A DNA stretch of 64,000 nucleotides from Actinokineospora bangkokensis (GTDB taxonomy: Bacteria > Actinomycetota > Actinomycetes > Mycobacteriales > Pseudonocardiaceae). This document shows positions 28,865-37,435 of this stretch, piece by piece. Made by a program: the position numbers and the translations under genes. Every line of letters begins with the position of its first letter. The stretch's first letter is position 1. Location of the stretch: assembly GCF_001940455.1 (NCBI RefSeq), contig NZ_MKQR01000025.1, forward strand, positions 101,164-165,163. Direction: 5' to 3'. The notes beneath the pieces are model-generated. The model searched no databases. It saw nothing but the letters and a program-made list of their open reading frames with translations, and was not told where the DNA came from.

Positions 28865-28894
28865 GTGGGGCCTGTCGAGTTCGACAGGCCCCAC
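28865..28894 (-). terminator. hairpin between iniB-like and iniA-like genes
   Basis: GTGGGGCCTGTCGA pairs perfectly with TCGACAGGCCCCAC (14 bp, 2-base loop). On the minus strand TGCTTTAT follows, a weak U-run. It lies directly before the IniA-like start and could end or attenuate iniB transcripts. Confidence 0.7.
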
Positions 28895-28944
28895 CGGGAG
28901 CAGGTGACCGGGTGTCCGGTTCGCACGGTCGCGCGGGTGCGCGG

Positions 28945-28975
28945 GTCGCGCGGGGTGCTCCTCACCCCGCGCGAC
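28945..28975 (-). terminator. hairpin after the iniB-like gene
   Basis: GTCGCGCGGGGT pairs with ACCCCGCGCGAC across a 7-base loop, 8 nt past the iniB-like stop codon. With the hairpin at 28865-28894 it gives two consecutive barriers between iniB and iniA. Confidence 0.6.
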
Positions 28976-28983
28976 CACCGGGC

Positions 28984-30786
28984 TCAGTGGCCCAGGTGCA
29001 GACCGTCGGTCAGGCCGTGGCCCAGGTCCTGCAGGCCGTCGGTGAGGCCGTCGGTCAGGCCGCCGACCGGGCTGCTGTGCACGGCGTCGCCCAGGGCCGA
29101 GGGCAGCTGCGCCAGGTCCGGCAGCGGGTTGGCCACCGGCAGCTCCGGCACGTCGATCGGCAGGCCGCCGGGGACGTCGACCGGCAGGTGCGGCAGGTCC
29201 ACCGGCAGGTGGCCCAGGTCCGGGGTGGGCAGGTCCACCGGCAGGTCGCCGGGCACCTCGGGCAGCGCGGGCAGCTCCGGCAGGGCAGGCAGCTCGGGCA
29301 GCGCCGGGACGTCGACCGCGTCCAGGCCGTCGACCAGGGCGTCGGTGCCGGTGTGCACGGCGTCGGTGACCGGGGCCGCGGCACCGGTCAGGTAGCCGCC
29401 GAAGTCGCCGGGGACCTTGTCGGCCACCGCGCCGACCGCGGTGTCGAGGGTGTCGCCCAGCAGGTGCCCGCCGGAGGAGACGAAGTCGGCCACGGTGCCC
29501 GCGGTCAGGTCGCCGCCGCGCAGCAGCTCGCCGTCGAGCAGGGTCGCCGGGTCGCCCAGCGAGGGGGCCTGCAGCTCGGGCAGCGACAGGTCGCCGCCGT
29601 CGAGCGCGGGCACGGCCAGGCCGGACAGGGCCAGGGTGCCCAGCGGGCTGTCCACGGCCAGGTCGGCGGCCAGGCCGTCGACGCCCAGCGCGAGGTCGCC
29701 GTCCACGGCGACGACGTCGGCGTCGAGGTCCAGGCCCGCGGCGACGGTGCCGTCGGAGACCTGGGCGCCCGCCCACGCCAGCTCGGTGTCCAGGCCCGCC
29801 TCGGCGGCCAGGCCCTCGTGGCCGCCGTGCACCGCGGCACCGGCGGAGGCCAGCTCGGTGTCCAGGCGGGCGTCGGCGCCCGCGCCGTTCTCGTCGGCGA
29901 CCAGGCGCGCGGTGGCGGCGGCGGCCTCGGTCTCCAGGCCCACATTGGTGTCGCCGCCCTCGGTGGCCACACCGGCGTAGAGGTCGTCGGTCTGCACGCC
30001 ACCGGCGGCGGTGACGCCGTCCTCGTCGATGACGGCGGCGTAGCCCGCGCGGCCGTAGTCGGTGTCGAGCTTGGCGGAGGAGGCCAGGCCGTCCTCGGTC
30101 GCGCTCGCCTTGACCTCGTAGGCGGCCAGGTCGGTCTCGCCGTGGGTGCCCAGCTGCGCGCCGTCGGCGGAGGCCGCCACGGCGGTGCCGGTGGTGAGGT
30201 GCTCGGTGTCGAGCGCCAGGTGGCCGCGGCCGCCGTCGGTCGCGGCGGCGAAGCCGGTGTCCACGGTGGCGGCGTCGGTGGCGACGCGGGCGTAGCCCGC
30301 GGCCGAGCCGTCGGTGCCCGCGGCGAGGCCCGCCTCACCGGCGGCGTACTCGGTCTCGAAGACGGAGTCCACGGCCACGCCCTCCTTGGAGGCGTCGACC
30401 CAGGCGGTGGCGCCGCCGTGCTCGGAGTCGACGTCCACCCGGCCGGAGACGCCCTCGGTGGAGGCGGCGGCGGTGGCCGACGCGGAGACCTGGTCGGTGT
30501 CGACGGCGGCCCCGCCCGCGAAGCCCTCGGCGGCGTCGAACACGGCCTTGAGCTGCGCCACGGCGTCGCCACCGGAGGCCGGGACGGCCAGGTCCACGCC
30601 CGCGGGGGCGTAGTCGACGACCAGCGGCACGACGTCCTGGACGTCGGCGGGGGTGATGTCGCCCAGGCCCGCGGCACCCAGGGCGGCGGCCGGGTCGGCG
30701 GCGAAGACCGTGCGCGCGGCGTCGTCGGTCAGCAGGTTCAGCACGAAGTCGTGCAGGGTCTGGTCCTGGGCGGGCTGGGCAGACAA
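28984..30786 (-). CDS. iniB: IniB-like repeat protein
   Basis: A 600-aa acidic protein. Residues 8-65 form the IniB N-terminal domain (TLHDFVLNLLTDDAARTVFA, then DPAAALGAAGLGDITPADVQ). About 17 degenerate units of roughly 20 residues follow, with patterns like LDTELASAGAAVHGGHEGLA. The C-terminal third is rich in L-P-E/D repeats (LPELPALPELPALPEVPGD). Mycobacterial IniB is also Gly/Ala-repeat rich and is made under cell-wall stress. TTG 30786 is chosen because GAGGAG lies 9 nt upstream and later starts would remove the conserved domain. It heads the ini cluster. Confidence 0.85.
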   Translation of the reverse strand: MSAQPAQDQTLHDFVLNLLTDDAARTVFAADPAAALGAAGLGDITPADVQDVVPLVVDYAPAGVDLAVPASGGDAVAQLKAVFDAAEGFAGGAAVDTDQVSASATAAASTEGVSGRVDVDSEHGGATAWVDASKEGVAVDSVFETEYAAGEAGLAAGTDGSAAGYARVATDAATVDTGFAAATDGGRGHLALDTEHLTTGTAVAASADGAQLGTHGETDLAAYEVKASATEDGLASSAKLDTDYGRAGYAAVIDEDGVTAAGGVQTDDLYAGVATEGGDTNVGLETEAAAATARLVADENGAGADARLDTELASAGAAVHGGHEGLAAEAGLDTELAWAGAQVSDGTVAAGLDLDADVVAVDGDLALGVDGLAADLAVDSPLGTLALSGLAVPALDGGDLSLPELQAPSLGDPATLLDGELLRGGDLTAGTVADFVSSGGHLLGDTLDTAVGAVADKVPGDFGGYLTGAAAPVTDAVHTGTDALVDGLDAVDVPALPELPALPELPALPEVPGDLPVDLPTPDLGHLPVDLPHLPVDVPGGLPIDVPELPVANPLPDLAQLPSALGDAVHSSPVGGLTDGLTDGLQDLGHGLTDGLHLGH

Positions 30787-30959
30787 GGGATAGGTCTCCT
30801 CGTTCGGCGGGGCACCGCGCTGGGCGGTCCCCCGTGGTGCGTGGTGCTTGGTGGGCCCGAGGCCGGGGGCATCGACCCCGGGCTGGCCAGGAGAACGGTA
30901 TTGACCGGGGGATCCCCAGCCATCGGGGAACACACCCCGTCCACCCCCGTACCTAAATC

Positions 30960-30978
30960 AGGTGATAACCGTTCACCT
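30960..30978. promoter_or_regulatory. inverted repeat in the ini/Hsp70 divergent promoter region
   Basis: AGGTGA and TCACCT flank TAACCGT, within an unusually A/T-rich patch (about 30950-30990). The 296-bp region between the iniB-like and Hsp70-like genes must hold both promoters. The repeat is a candidate site for the LuxR/IniR-like regulator encoded downstream of the Hsp70-like gene. Confidence 0.45.
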
Positions 30979-31082
30979 ATTAGGGGATTAGGGGGTGGGA
31001 GAGACCGCACTCGGGGTTCACCCCCGGGGACCGGGCCCTGGTACGAACGGGGACCCCGGCGGAACCCGGCAGGAGGAGGCGC

Positions 31083-32591
31083 ATGTCCGGCAGGTCGTAC
31101 GTGCTCGGGATCGACCTGGGCCGCTCGCGCGGCGCGGCGGCGGTCTGCAGGCGCGGTGGGCCCGCCGAGGTGGTGGCGGTCGACGGCGCGCGGTGGTTCC
31201 CCCCGGCGCTCTACGTCGGCGCCGACGGCGGGGTGGTGCTCGGCCGCGCGGCCCTGCGCCTGGGCGCCGCCGAGCCCGACCGGCTCGCCCGGCACGCCCT
31301 CGACCGGGTCGGCGACGACACCGCCGTGGTGCTCGGCGGCGAGCTGTACCCGGCGGAGACGCTGGTCGCCGCGCTGGTGGCGTGGGTGGCCGACGAGGTC
31401 GCCGCCGCCGAGGGCGCCGAGGCCGAGCGGATCGCGGTCACCCACCCCGCGGGCTGGGGCCCGCACCGCAAGCGCTTGCTGCACGAGGCACTGCACCAGT
31501 CCGGGCTGCCCGGGGTGGTGCTGCTGCCCGACCTGGTGGCCGCCGCCGAGACCCGGCACGACCGCGACCCGGTGCCGCCCGGCTCGGCCCTGCTGGTCGC
31601 CCTGGTCGGGGCCACCACCAGCGAGCAGGCCGTGCTCACCCGCACCGGCACGGCGTTCGAGCTGACCGCGCACACCCCGCACCCCGGCTCCCCCGCGGGC
31701 GACGACCTGGACGACCTGCTCGCCGAGCACGCCATGACCGCGACCCCGTCCCCGGACGAAACCATCCCGGACCTGCGCGCCACCCCGGTCGACCCGGCCA
31801 CGCTGCCCCTGGCGGCGGTGGCCGCCTTCCGCGACGCCTGCACGGCCGCCAAGGAACGGCTGTCGAGCGCCGCGCAGGTGCGCGTCCCGCTGCCCGGCGG
31901 CGGGCAGGTGGTGGTCACCAGGGCGCAGTTCCACACCCTGGCCCACCCGGTGCTGGCGGCTGTGGCCGACCAGGTCAAGGCACTGCTGGCCACCGTCCCG
32001 CCGGAGCAGCTGGCCGGGGCGGTGCTGGCGGGCGGCACCGCCGCCGTCCCGCTGCTGGCCGACCTCGCGGGCTGCCCGGCCGAGGACGACCCGGCCACCA
32101 GCCCCGCCCGCGGCGCCGCGCTCGCCGTGCGCCCCCGCCACGCCCGCGCCGACAGCCACCCGCGGCTCAACCCCGCGGCCAGCCACCCGCGGCTGCACCC
32201 GGCGGCCAGCAGCCCCGGCTTCGCCCCCACCCGCCCGGCCACCCCCAGCAACCCGGGCTTCGCCCCGGTCGACCCGCTCAGCCAGCCCAGGATGTCCCCC
32301 GTCGCACCACCCCCGCGCACCGACGGCCTCGTGCTGCCCGCCCGCAGCGTCGCCGCGCACCTGGCCGCCGACCCCCTGCTGGCCCCGCGCCCGGTGTCGG
32401 TGCCCCGGGCCGCCGCACGCCCCCCGCTGCCCCCGCCGCCACCGTCCACACCGGACCCGGTGATCGACAGCACGCTCGACTCCGACCCGCCGCCACCACG
32501 GCCGCCGGTCGAGCTGACCCCGCTCGTCCCACCCGCCCGCCGGTTCGCCCTGCCGCGCTCGCGGTCCAAGGCCGAGGACGACGACCGATGA
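31083..32591 (+). CDS. Hsp70-like ATPase
   Basis: A 502-aa protein with an actin/Hsp70-type ATPase domain. YVLGIDLGRSRGAAAV begins it, PAGWGPHRKRLLHEALHQSG is the connecting region, and GAVLAGGTAAVPLLADL is the adenosine motif. The substrate-binding domain is replaced by a Pro-rich, probably disordered tail (about 345-502) that includes SHPRLNPAASHPRL repeats. Such actinobacterial Hsp70-like proteins occur next to iniBAC-type clusters. It is divergent from the iniB-like gene and has AGGAGGAGG upstream of ATG 31083. It overlaps the next frame by ATGA. Confidence 0.82.
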   Translation: MSGRSYVLGIDLGRSRGAAAVCRRGGPAEVVAVDGARWFPPALYVGADGGVVLGRAALRLGAAEPDRLARHALDRVGDDTAVVLGGELYPAETLVAALVAWVADEVAAAEGAEAERIAVTHPAGWGPHRKRLLHEALHQSGLPGVVLLPDLVAAAETRHDRDPVPPGSALLVALVGATTSEQAVLTRTGTAFELTAHTPHPGSPAGDDLDDLLAEHAMTATPSPDETIPDLRATPVDPATLPLAAVAAFRDACTAAKERLSSAAQVRVPLPGGGQVVVTRAQFHTLAHPVLAAVADQVKALLATVPPEQLAGAVLAGGTAAVPLLADLAGCPAEDDPATSPARGAALAVRPRHARADSHPRLNPAASHPRLHPAASSPGFAPTRPATPSNPGFAPVDPLSQPRMSPVAPPPRTDGLVLPARSVAAHLAADPLLAPRPVSVPRAAARPPLPPPPPSTPDPVIDSTLDSDPPPPRPPVELTPLVPPARRFALPRSRSKAEDDDR

Positions 32592-33013
32592 CCCGCGGCG
32601 CCCCCGCCCCAGCCCGCCGCACCGTCCACACCGGACCCGACACCGCGACAACGGGCGGAACCACCCTCACGAGTCCGCAGGACCACCCCGCCGCACACGC
32701 GGGCCGGGACCCAGGACGACCGGCGAACCGCCACATCGTCCACACCGGACTCACCAGCGGGACCGATCGTGCCCACCCGCCGATCCGCCCTGCGACACCC
32801 GCGCGCCGAGCCCCTGGACGACGCCCGGCCACCCACCGCGCACCCGCCACCACCGCGGCCGCCGAGGGGACCGGCCCCGCCCGCCCGGTCCACGCCGCCG
32901 CGCTCGCTGGCCGAGGACGGCGACCGGTGGCAGGCCGCGGACCGGGACCCGGGATGATCTCCGAGCAGTGCCCCGCCGCGGCCGCGGCGCCGACCGGTGA
33001 GGACTGGCGTTGA
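32588..33013 (+). CDS. low-complexity frame with VHTG repeats, doubtful gene
   Basis: A 141-aa frame, coupled to the Hsp70-like stop (ATGA) and to the regulator start (TTGA). The product is Pro/Ala/Arg/Thr-rich with no known domain. RRTVHTGPD and RHIVHTGLT reflect a repeated DNA motif (CCGTCCACACCGGAC) that also occurs in the Hsp70-like tail near 32440. GGCCGAGGACGGCGACCG near 32909 echoes that gene's last codons. The segment is therefore probably a degraded duplication of the Hsp70 3' end that stays open, and may or may not be made as protein. Confidence 0.35.
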   Translation: MTRGAPAPARRTVHTGPDTATTGGTTLTSPQDHPAAHAGRDPGRPANRHIVHTGLTSGTDRAHPPIRPATPARRAPGRRPATHRAPATTAAAEGTGPARPVHAAALAGRGRRPVAGRGPGPGMISEQCPAAAAAPTGEDWR

Positions 33014-35388
33014 TCCCTGGACACCCGCAGCCCGACGAGCTGGTGCTCGACGAGCCCACCCGGCGGCTGTGCGCGGCGGTGGCGAGCGGGGAGGCCGCCC
33101 CCGTGCGGCTGGCGGTGGTCGCCCCCGGCGGGTACGGCAAGAGCGCCCTGCTCGACCTGCTGGCCGCGGGCCCGGAGGCCGCCCGGTTCCGGCGCGGCAT
33201 CCGCCCCGACGGGGGACTGCTGCTGGTCGACGACGCGCACCTGCTCGGCGACGCCGCGCTGGCCGAGGTGGCCGACCTGGCCCTCGACGACCGGGTGGGC
33301 CTGGTGGTCGCCGCCCGCCCGCGGCCCCGGCCCGCCGGGCTGGCCGCGGTGCTGGGCAGGCTGCGCGGGCAGGTGGTGCTGCGCCCGTTCGACCGCGCCC
33401 GCCTGCGCGAGTGCCTGACCGCCGCCGCCGGGCGCGCCTTCCCGGACGAGGTCGTCGACTTCGCCCTGGCGACCACGGCGGGCATCCCCGGCCTGGTGCA
33501 CCGGCTGGCCCCGCACCTGCGCCCCGACACCACCACCGTGCCCCCCGGCGCGCTGGAGGAGTTCCGCTTCGACGTCGACCGCCTCACCCCCGACGCCACC
33601 CGGGTCCTGGTGGCGCTGGCCGCGGGCGTCCCCGCCGACCTGCTCGCGGGCCTGCTCACCGGCCCGGCGGGCGAGGCCGTCGCGGAGGCCAGGGCCAGCG
33701 GCTTCCTCACCGCCGACGGGTCGCTGCCGCCGCTGGCCGCCGCCGCCCTGCGCGAGCTCGTCCCCGCCGAGCAGCGCGCCGCCGTGCTCGGCGCCCTGGC
33801 CGACCAGCGCCTCCAGCGCGGCGGGGCGATGGTCGACCTGGCGGGGGCGCTGCTGGCCGCGGGCACCTCCGGCGACCGGGCGGGCGCGGTGTACGCCGCC
33901 GCCGCCGAGCAGGCCGACCCCGCCCTGGCCGTCCGCCTGCACGAGGCCGCCGCCGAGGCGGGCCACCCGGTCGACGAGGTCCGCCGCGCCGAGGCCGAGG
34001 CCCTCTCCGGCGCGCTCGACCCCGCGCTGCGCCGCGCCGACGCCGTGATGGCCACCGCCACCGGCGAGCGCCGGGCCGCCGCGGCCAACGTCGCCGCCGC
34101 CGCGCTCGCGCACCGCGGGCAGCTGGCGCGCAGCGCGGAGCTGTACCAGTGGGCGGGCTCCGGCGCGCTCGCCGCCGTGGGCCTGCTGGCCGTGGGCCGC
34201 GCCGACGACGCCGAGAAGGCGTTGAGCGCCAACGACACCACCGCGCCCCCGACCCTGCTCGCGGGCGCGGTGCACTCCGCCGCCCGGGGCGTGCTGGCCT
34301 CGGTCCGCACCGCCGACCCGGCCGCCCTGGCCACCGTCGTGCGCGCGGCCGAGATGCTGGAGCCGGTCGGCCACGACGCCCTGCTGCCGGACAGCCCCGC
34401 CGCCCTGGGCGCGCTGCTGGCCCTGCACACCGGCGCGGCCGGGATCGCGGACTCGCTGCTGGAGCGGGCGCTGGCGGCGCGGGTCGGCGGCGCGCTGCTC
34501 GAACCCCGCCACCGGCTGCTGCGCTCGTGGTCGTCGCTGCTGCGCGGGGAGGAACCGGTGCTGCCGCCCGGCGACCTGGCCCCCCGCGACTGGCTCTTCG
34601 CCGTCGGCCTGGCGGTCGGCGCCGCCCGGCGCGGCACCGACCTGTCCACCCTGCGGCGGACCTGGGAGCAGGCCCACGACGCGGTGGTGCGCCACCCGGT
34701 CGACCTGTTCAGCCTGCTGCCCCTGGGCGAGTTCGCCGTCGCGGCGGCGCGGGTCGGCGACCGGGAGCGCTTCGCCCCGCACCTGGCCCAGGCCTGGGAC
34801 CTGCTGCGCGACCTGGGCGACCCGCCGGTGTGGTCGACCGCGCTGCACTGGTCGTGCCTGCACGCCGAGATCATCGCCGAGCGCCCGGACGCCGCGGACG
34901 AGCACGTCGGCGCGCTGGCCGCGGCACCGGGCCCGTTCGCCTCGGCGCTGGCCGAGGCCGCCCAGTGCTGGCGCAGGGTGCTGCGCGGCGAGGTCGACGC
35001 CGAGCGCGTGGACGCCGCCGCCCGGGGCCTGCACGCCGTCGGCCTGTGCTGGGACGGCGCCAGGTTGGCGGGCCAAGCGGCCATCCGCACCTCCGACCGC
35101 AAGGCCATGGTGTCCCTCTTGGACTGCGCCAGGGTGTTGCAGGGCCAGGGCTCGGTCACCCCGCAGCAGGAGGAGAGCAGCGAGCGCGTGGGCGCCCGGC
35201 TGAGCGAGCGCGAACTCCAGGTGGCCACGCTGGTGGTGGACGGGCTGACCTACAAGCAGATCGGGGACCGGCTGTTCATCTCCGCGAAGACCGTCGAGCA
35301 CCACATGGCCCGTATGCGGGCGCGACTGGGCGCGACGAGCCGGTCGGACCTGCTGGCCCAACTGCGGGTCGCCCTCGACCGCGGCTGA
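33010..35388 (+). CDS. large ATP-binding LuxR-type regulator, IniR-like
   Basis: A 792-aa regulator. An N-terminal P-loop (APGGYGKSALLDLL, about 33-46) and Walker B (LLLVDDAHLL) belong to the STAND/LAL-type ATPase group. A long helical repeat region follows. The C-terminal 65 residues are a LuxR helix-turn-helix (LSERELQVATLVVDGLTYKQ, then ISAKTVEHHMARMRARLG). In Mycobacterium the iniBAC regulator IniR has the same plan and position. The TTG start at 33010 has GGTGAGGA 7 nt upstream. A stop at 32998 in this frame excludes an earlier start. It likely senses a wall-derived signal and controls the ini genes (inference). Confidence 0.85.
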   Translation: MIPGHPQPDELVLDEPTRRLCAAVASGEAAPVRLAVVAPGGYGKSALLDLLAAGPEAARFRRGIRPDGGLLLVDDAHLLGDAALAEVADLALDDRVGLVVAARPRPRPAGLAAVLGRLRGQVVLRPFDRARLRECLTAAAGRAFPDEVVDFALATTAGIPGLVHRLAPHLRPDTTTVPPGALEEFRFDVDRLTPDATRVLVALAAGVPADLLAGLLTGPAGEAVAEARASGFLTADGSLPPLAAAALRELVPAEQRAAVLGALADQRLQRGGAMVDLAGALLAAGTSGDRAGAVYAAAAEQADPALAVRLHEAAAEAGHPVDEVRRAEAEALSGALDPALRRADAVMATATGERRAAAANVAAAALAHRGQLARSAELYQWAGSGALAAVGLLAVGRADDAEKALSANDTTAPPTLLAGAVHSAARGVLASVRTADPAALATVVRAAEMLEPVGHDALLPDSPAALGALLALHTGAAGIADSLLERALAARVGGALLEPRHRLLRSWSSLLRGEEPVLPPGDLAPRDWLFAVGLAVGAARRGTDLSTLRRTWEQAHDAVVRHPVDLFSLLPLGEFAVAAARVGDRERFAPHLAQAWDLLRDLGDPPVWSTALHWSCLHAEIIAERPDAADEHVGALAAAPGPFASALAEAAQCWRRVLRGEVDAERVDAAARGLHAVGLCWDGARLAGQAAIRTSDRKAMVSLLDCARVLQGQGSVTPQQEESSERVGARLSERELQVATLVVDGLTYKQIGDRLFISAKTVEHHMARMRARLGATSRSDLLAQLRVALDRG

Positions 35389-35515
35389 GGCGCCGGGGCC
35401 ACGCCGTGCTCGACACCGCCGCAGGTCCTCGACGAGCGGGGCTGCGCCGTCGACGAGGTCGCCCGCCGGTCGGGTGAGCGAGGCGACGGCGTCCCGGCCC
35501 GGCCCGGTCCCGCGC

Positions 35516-36199
35516 TCAGGAGCGGGAGGCGATCAGGTGCTCCACCCCGTCCAGGATGCGGTCGAGGCCGAACGCCAGGGCCTCGTCGTGGTGGGGTGAC
35601 GGTGCGGCGAGGGCCTTGGACAGGGCGGGGAACTGGTCCTCGCGGCCGCGCAGCAGGGTCGCCATGGTCGCGGTCAGGGCCTGCTCCGGGGCCTCGTGGG
35701 CGGAGGCGGCGTACTGCTCGGCGATGGCCCGGACGTGGCCGATGAGGGTGACGGCGGTGTCGAGGATCTCGTGGCCCTCCAGGGGCGTCGTCGACAGCGC
35801 GGCGACGGCCCGTTCGAGCCAGAGCAGTTCGTGCGGGCCCGGGACGCGGGTGCCGACGGTGGCGGCGAGGGACCAGGGGTGGCGGGTGAAGCGGTCGAAC
35901 ATGGCCCTGGCCCAGGTGTCGAGGCGGGCGCGCCAGGGGCCGCGGGGGAGCTTGGGCGGGGGGCCGAGGGCGGACTCGGTCATCAGGGCGACGAGTTCGG
36001 CCTTGCCGGGGACGTAGCGGTAGAGGGCCATCTTGGTGACGCCGAGGTCGGAGGCGACCTGGTGCATGGTGACCGCGGCCAGGCCCTCGGCGTCGGCCAC
36101 CCGGACGGCGGCCCTGGCGATGTCGTCGAGGGTGAACGCGGGGCGGGGGCCCCGGCGGGGGGTGGGCTGGCCCTCCCAGAGCAGCGACACCACGTCCAT
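35516..36199 (-). CDS. TetR-family repressor
   Basis: A 227-aa regulator. The N-terminal helix-turn-helix is at about 22-68 (FTLDDIARAAVRVADAEGLA, VTKMALYRYVPGKAELVALM). The C-terminal half resembles the tetracycline-repressor-type ligand domain. It is divergent from the FAD monooxygenase gene with 75 bp between them, so it almost surely represses that gene, and a palindrome lies between the two. The ATG at 36199 is preferred over 36223, which would put the start inside the operator region. Confidence 0.88.
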   Translation of the reverse strand: MDVVSLLWEGQPTPRRGPRPAFTLDDIARAAVRVADAEGLAAVTMHQVASDLGVTKMALYRYVPGKAELVALMTESALGPPPKLPRGPWRARLDTWARAMFDRFTRHPWSLAATVGTRVPGPHELLWLERAVAALSTTPLEGHEILDTAVTLIGHVRAIAEQYAASAHEAPEQALTATMATLLRGREDQFPALSKALAAPSPHHDEALAFGLDRILDGVEHLIASRS

Positions 36200-36242
36200 G
36201 GGGACCAGCCTTGCACATCGCAATTATCTGTGTCTATCGTAA

Positions 36243-36253
36243 ACGGTATCCGT
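36243..36253. promoter_or_regulatory. palindrome ACGG-TAT-CCGT, candidate TetR operator
   Basis: The 11-bp palindrome lies in the 75-bp A/T-richer gap between the divergent TetR and monooxygenase genes, 21 nt upstream of the monooxygenase start. TATCGTAAAC just upstream resembles a second half-site. Confidence 0.5.
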
Positions 36254-36274
36254 AAGACGCAGAAGGAGGCGGTC

Positions 36275-37435
36275 ATGGCTGTGGGCGGCAAGCGCGTGCT
36301 GGTGTCCGGGGCGGGGATCGCGGGGCCCGCGGTGGCGCACTGGCTGGGGCGGGCGGGGGCGGAGGTGACGGTCGTCGAGGCCGCCTGCGCGGTGCGGGCC
36401 GGGGGTGCGGCGGTGGACTTCCGCGGGCCCACCCACCTCGCCGTGCTGGAGCGGATGGGGGTGCTCGGCGCCGTGCAGGACCTGGCCACGCACGGGGGCG
36501 CGATGAGCTTCGTCGACGCCGACGACCGGGAGGTGTTCCGGCTGCCCGCCGAGTTCGCGGGCGGGGACGTCGAGGTGCGCCGGGGCGACCTGGCGGGGTT
36601 GCTGGTGGAGCGGGCGCCCGCCGACTACCGGTTCGGCACCTCGGTCCGGTCGCTGCGCCAGGGCGCCGACGGGGTGGTGGCCGACCTCGGGGCGGGCCCG
36701 GAGCGCTTCGACCTGGTGATCGGCGCCGACGGCGTGCACTCGGGGGTGCGGCGGCTCGCGTTCGGGCCCGAACGCGGCTTCGTGCGGCACCTGGGCCACC
36801 ACATCGCCACCTGGTCGCTGCCCAACACCTTCGGCCCCTGCCCCGCCTCCCGCTACCACTGCTCCCCCGGCCGCACCGCCGCGATCAGCGTCGACCCCCG
36901 CACCCCGGACCGGGCGACGGCGATGGCGCTGTTCATAAGTCCCCCGACCACGCGCGACCCCCGCGAGCTGATCGTTGACCGACTGTCCGGCATGGGGTGG
37001 CACACCCCGGCCCTGCTCGCCGGGCTCCCCACCGCCGACGACCTGTTCGCCGACTCGCTCACCCGCGTGCGGGTGCCGAGGTGGTCGCACGGCCGCGTGG
37101 TGCTCCTGGGCGACGCGGCCTGGGGCGTCACCCTCGGCGGCATGGGCACCGGCACGGCCCTGGTCGGCGCGCACGTCCTCGCGGGCGAACTCGCCACCGG
37201 CGACTGGCCGCAAGCGCTGAAGGCCTACGAAGACCGCATTCGCCGGTACGCGGCCGTCTGGCAGCGCGGCGCGAACCCCGGCAGGTTCCTCGCCCCGCGC
37301 ACGGCTTGGGGCCTGCGGGCCCGCGACGCGCTCATGTCCAGCGCGGTCGTGCAGCGGTGGATGGTGTCCAGCACGCAGAAGCTCGCCCAGACCCCCGCCC
37401 TCCCCGACTACGCGTGGGAGCCGGTCAGGGGGTGA
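36275..37435 (+). CDS. FAD-dependent monooxygenase (TetX/PHBH-like)
   Basis: A 386-aa group A flavin hydroxylase. The FAD fold begins VLVSGAGIAGPAVAHWLGRA. IGADGVHSGVR is the DG motif, and VVLLGDAAWGVTLGGMGTGT the GD motif that binds the ribityl chain. TetX-like enzymes of this group hydroxylate tetracyclines, aromatic compounds or rifamycins. The divergent TetR-type gene suggests an inducible detoxification pair, but the substrate is unknown. ATG 36275 has AGAAGGAGG upstream. Its last 11 nt overlap the end of the convergent gene. Confidence 0.88.
   Translation: MAVGGKRVLVSGAGIAGPAVAHWLGRAGAEVTVVEAACAVRAGGAAVDFRGPTHLAVLERMGVLGAVQDLATHGGAMSFVDADDREVFRLPAEFAGGDVEVRRGDLAGLLVERAPADYRFGTSVRSLRQGADGVVADLGAGPERFDLVIGADGVHSGVRRLAFGPERGFVRHLGHHIATWSLPNTFGPCPASRYHCSPGRTAAISVDPRTPDRATAMALFISPPTTRDPRELIVDRLSGMGWHTPALLAGLPTADDLFADSLTRVRVPRWSHGRVVLLGDAAWGVTLGGMGTGTALVGAHVLAGELATGDWPQALKAYEDRIRRYAAVWQRGANPGRFLAPRTAWGLRARDALMSSAVVQRWMVSSTQKLAQTPALPDYAWEPVRG

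Noticed and set aside
29505-30677. Long Pro/Arg/Ser-rich minus-strand frame within the IniB-like gene
   Set aside because: It is the out-of-frame shadow of a repetitive GC-rich gene. Its composition mirrors the true frame and it has no start signal.
35389-35515. Fragment of a gene after the LuxR-type regulator
   Set aside because: VLDERGCAVDEVARRSG can be read in one frame, but it is too short to assign and has no start.
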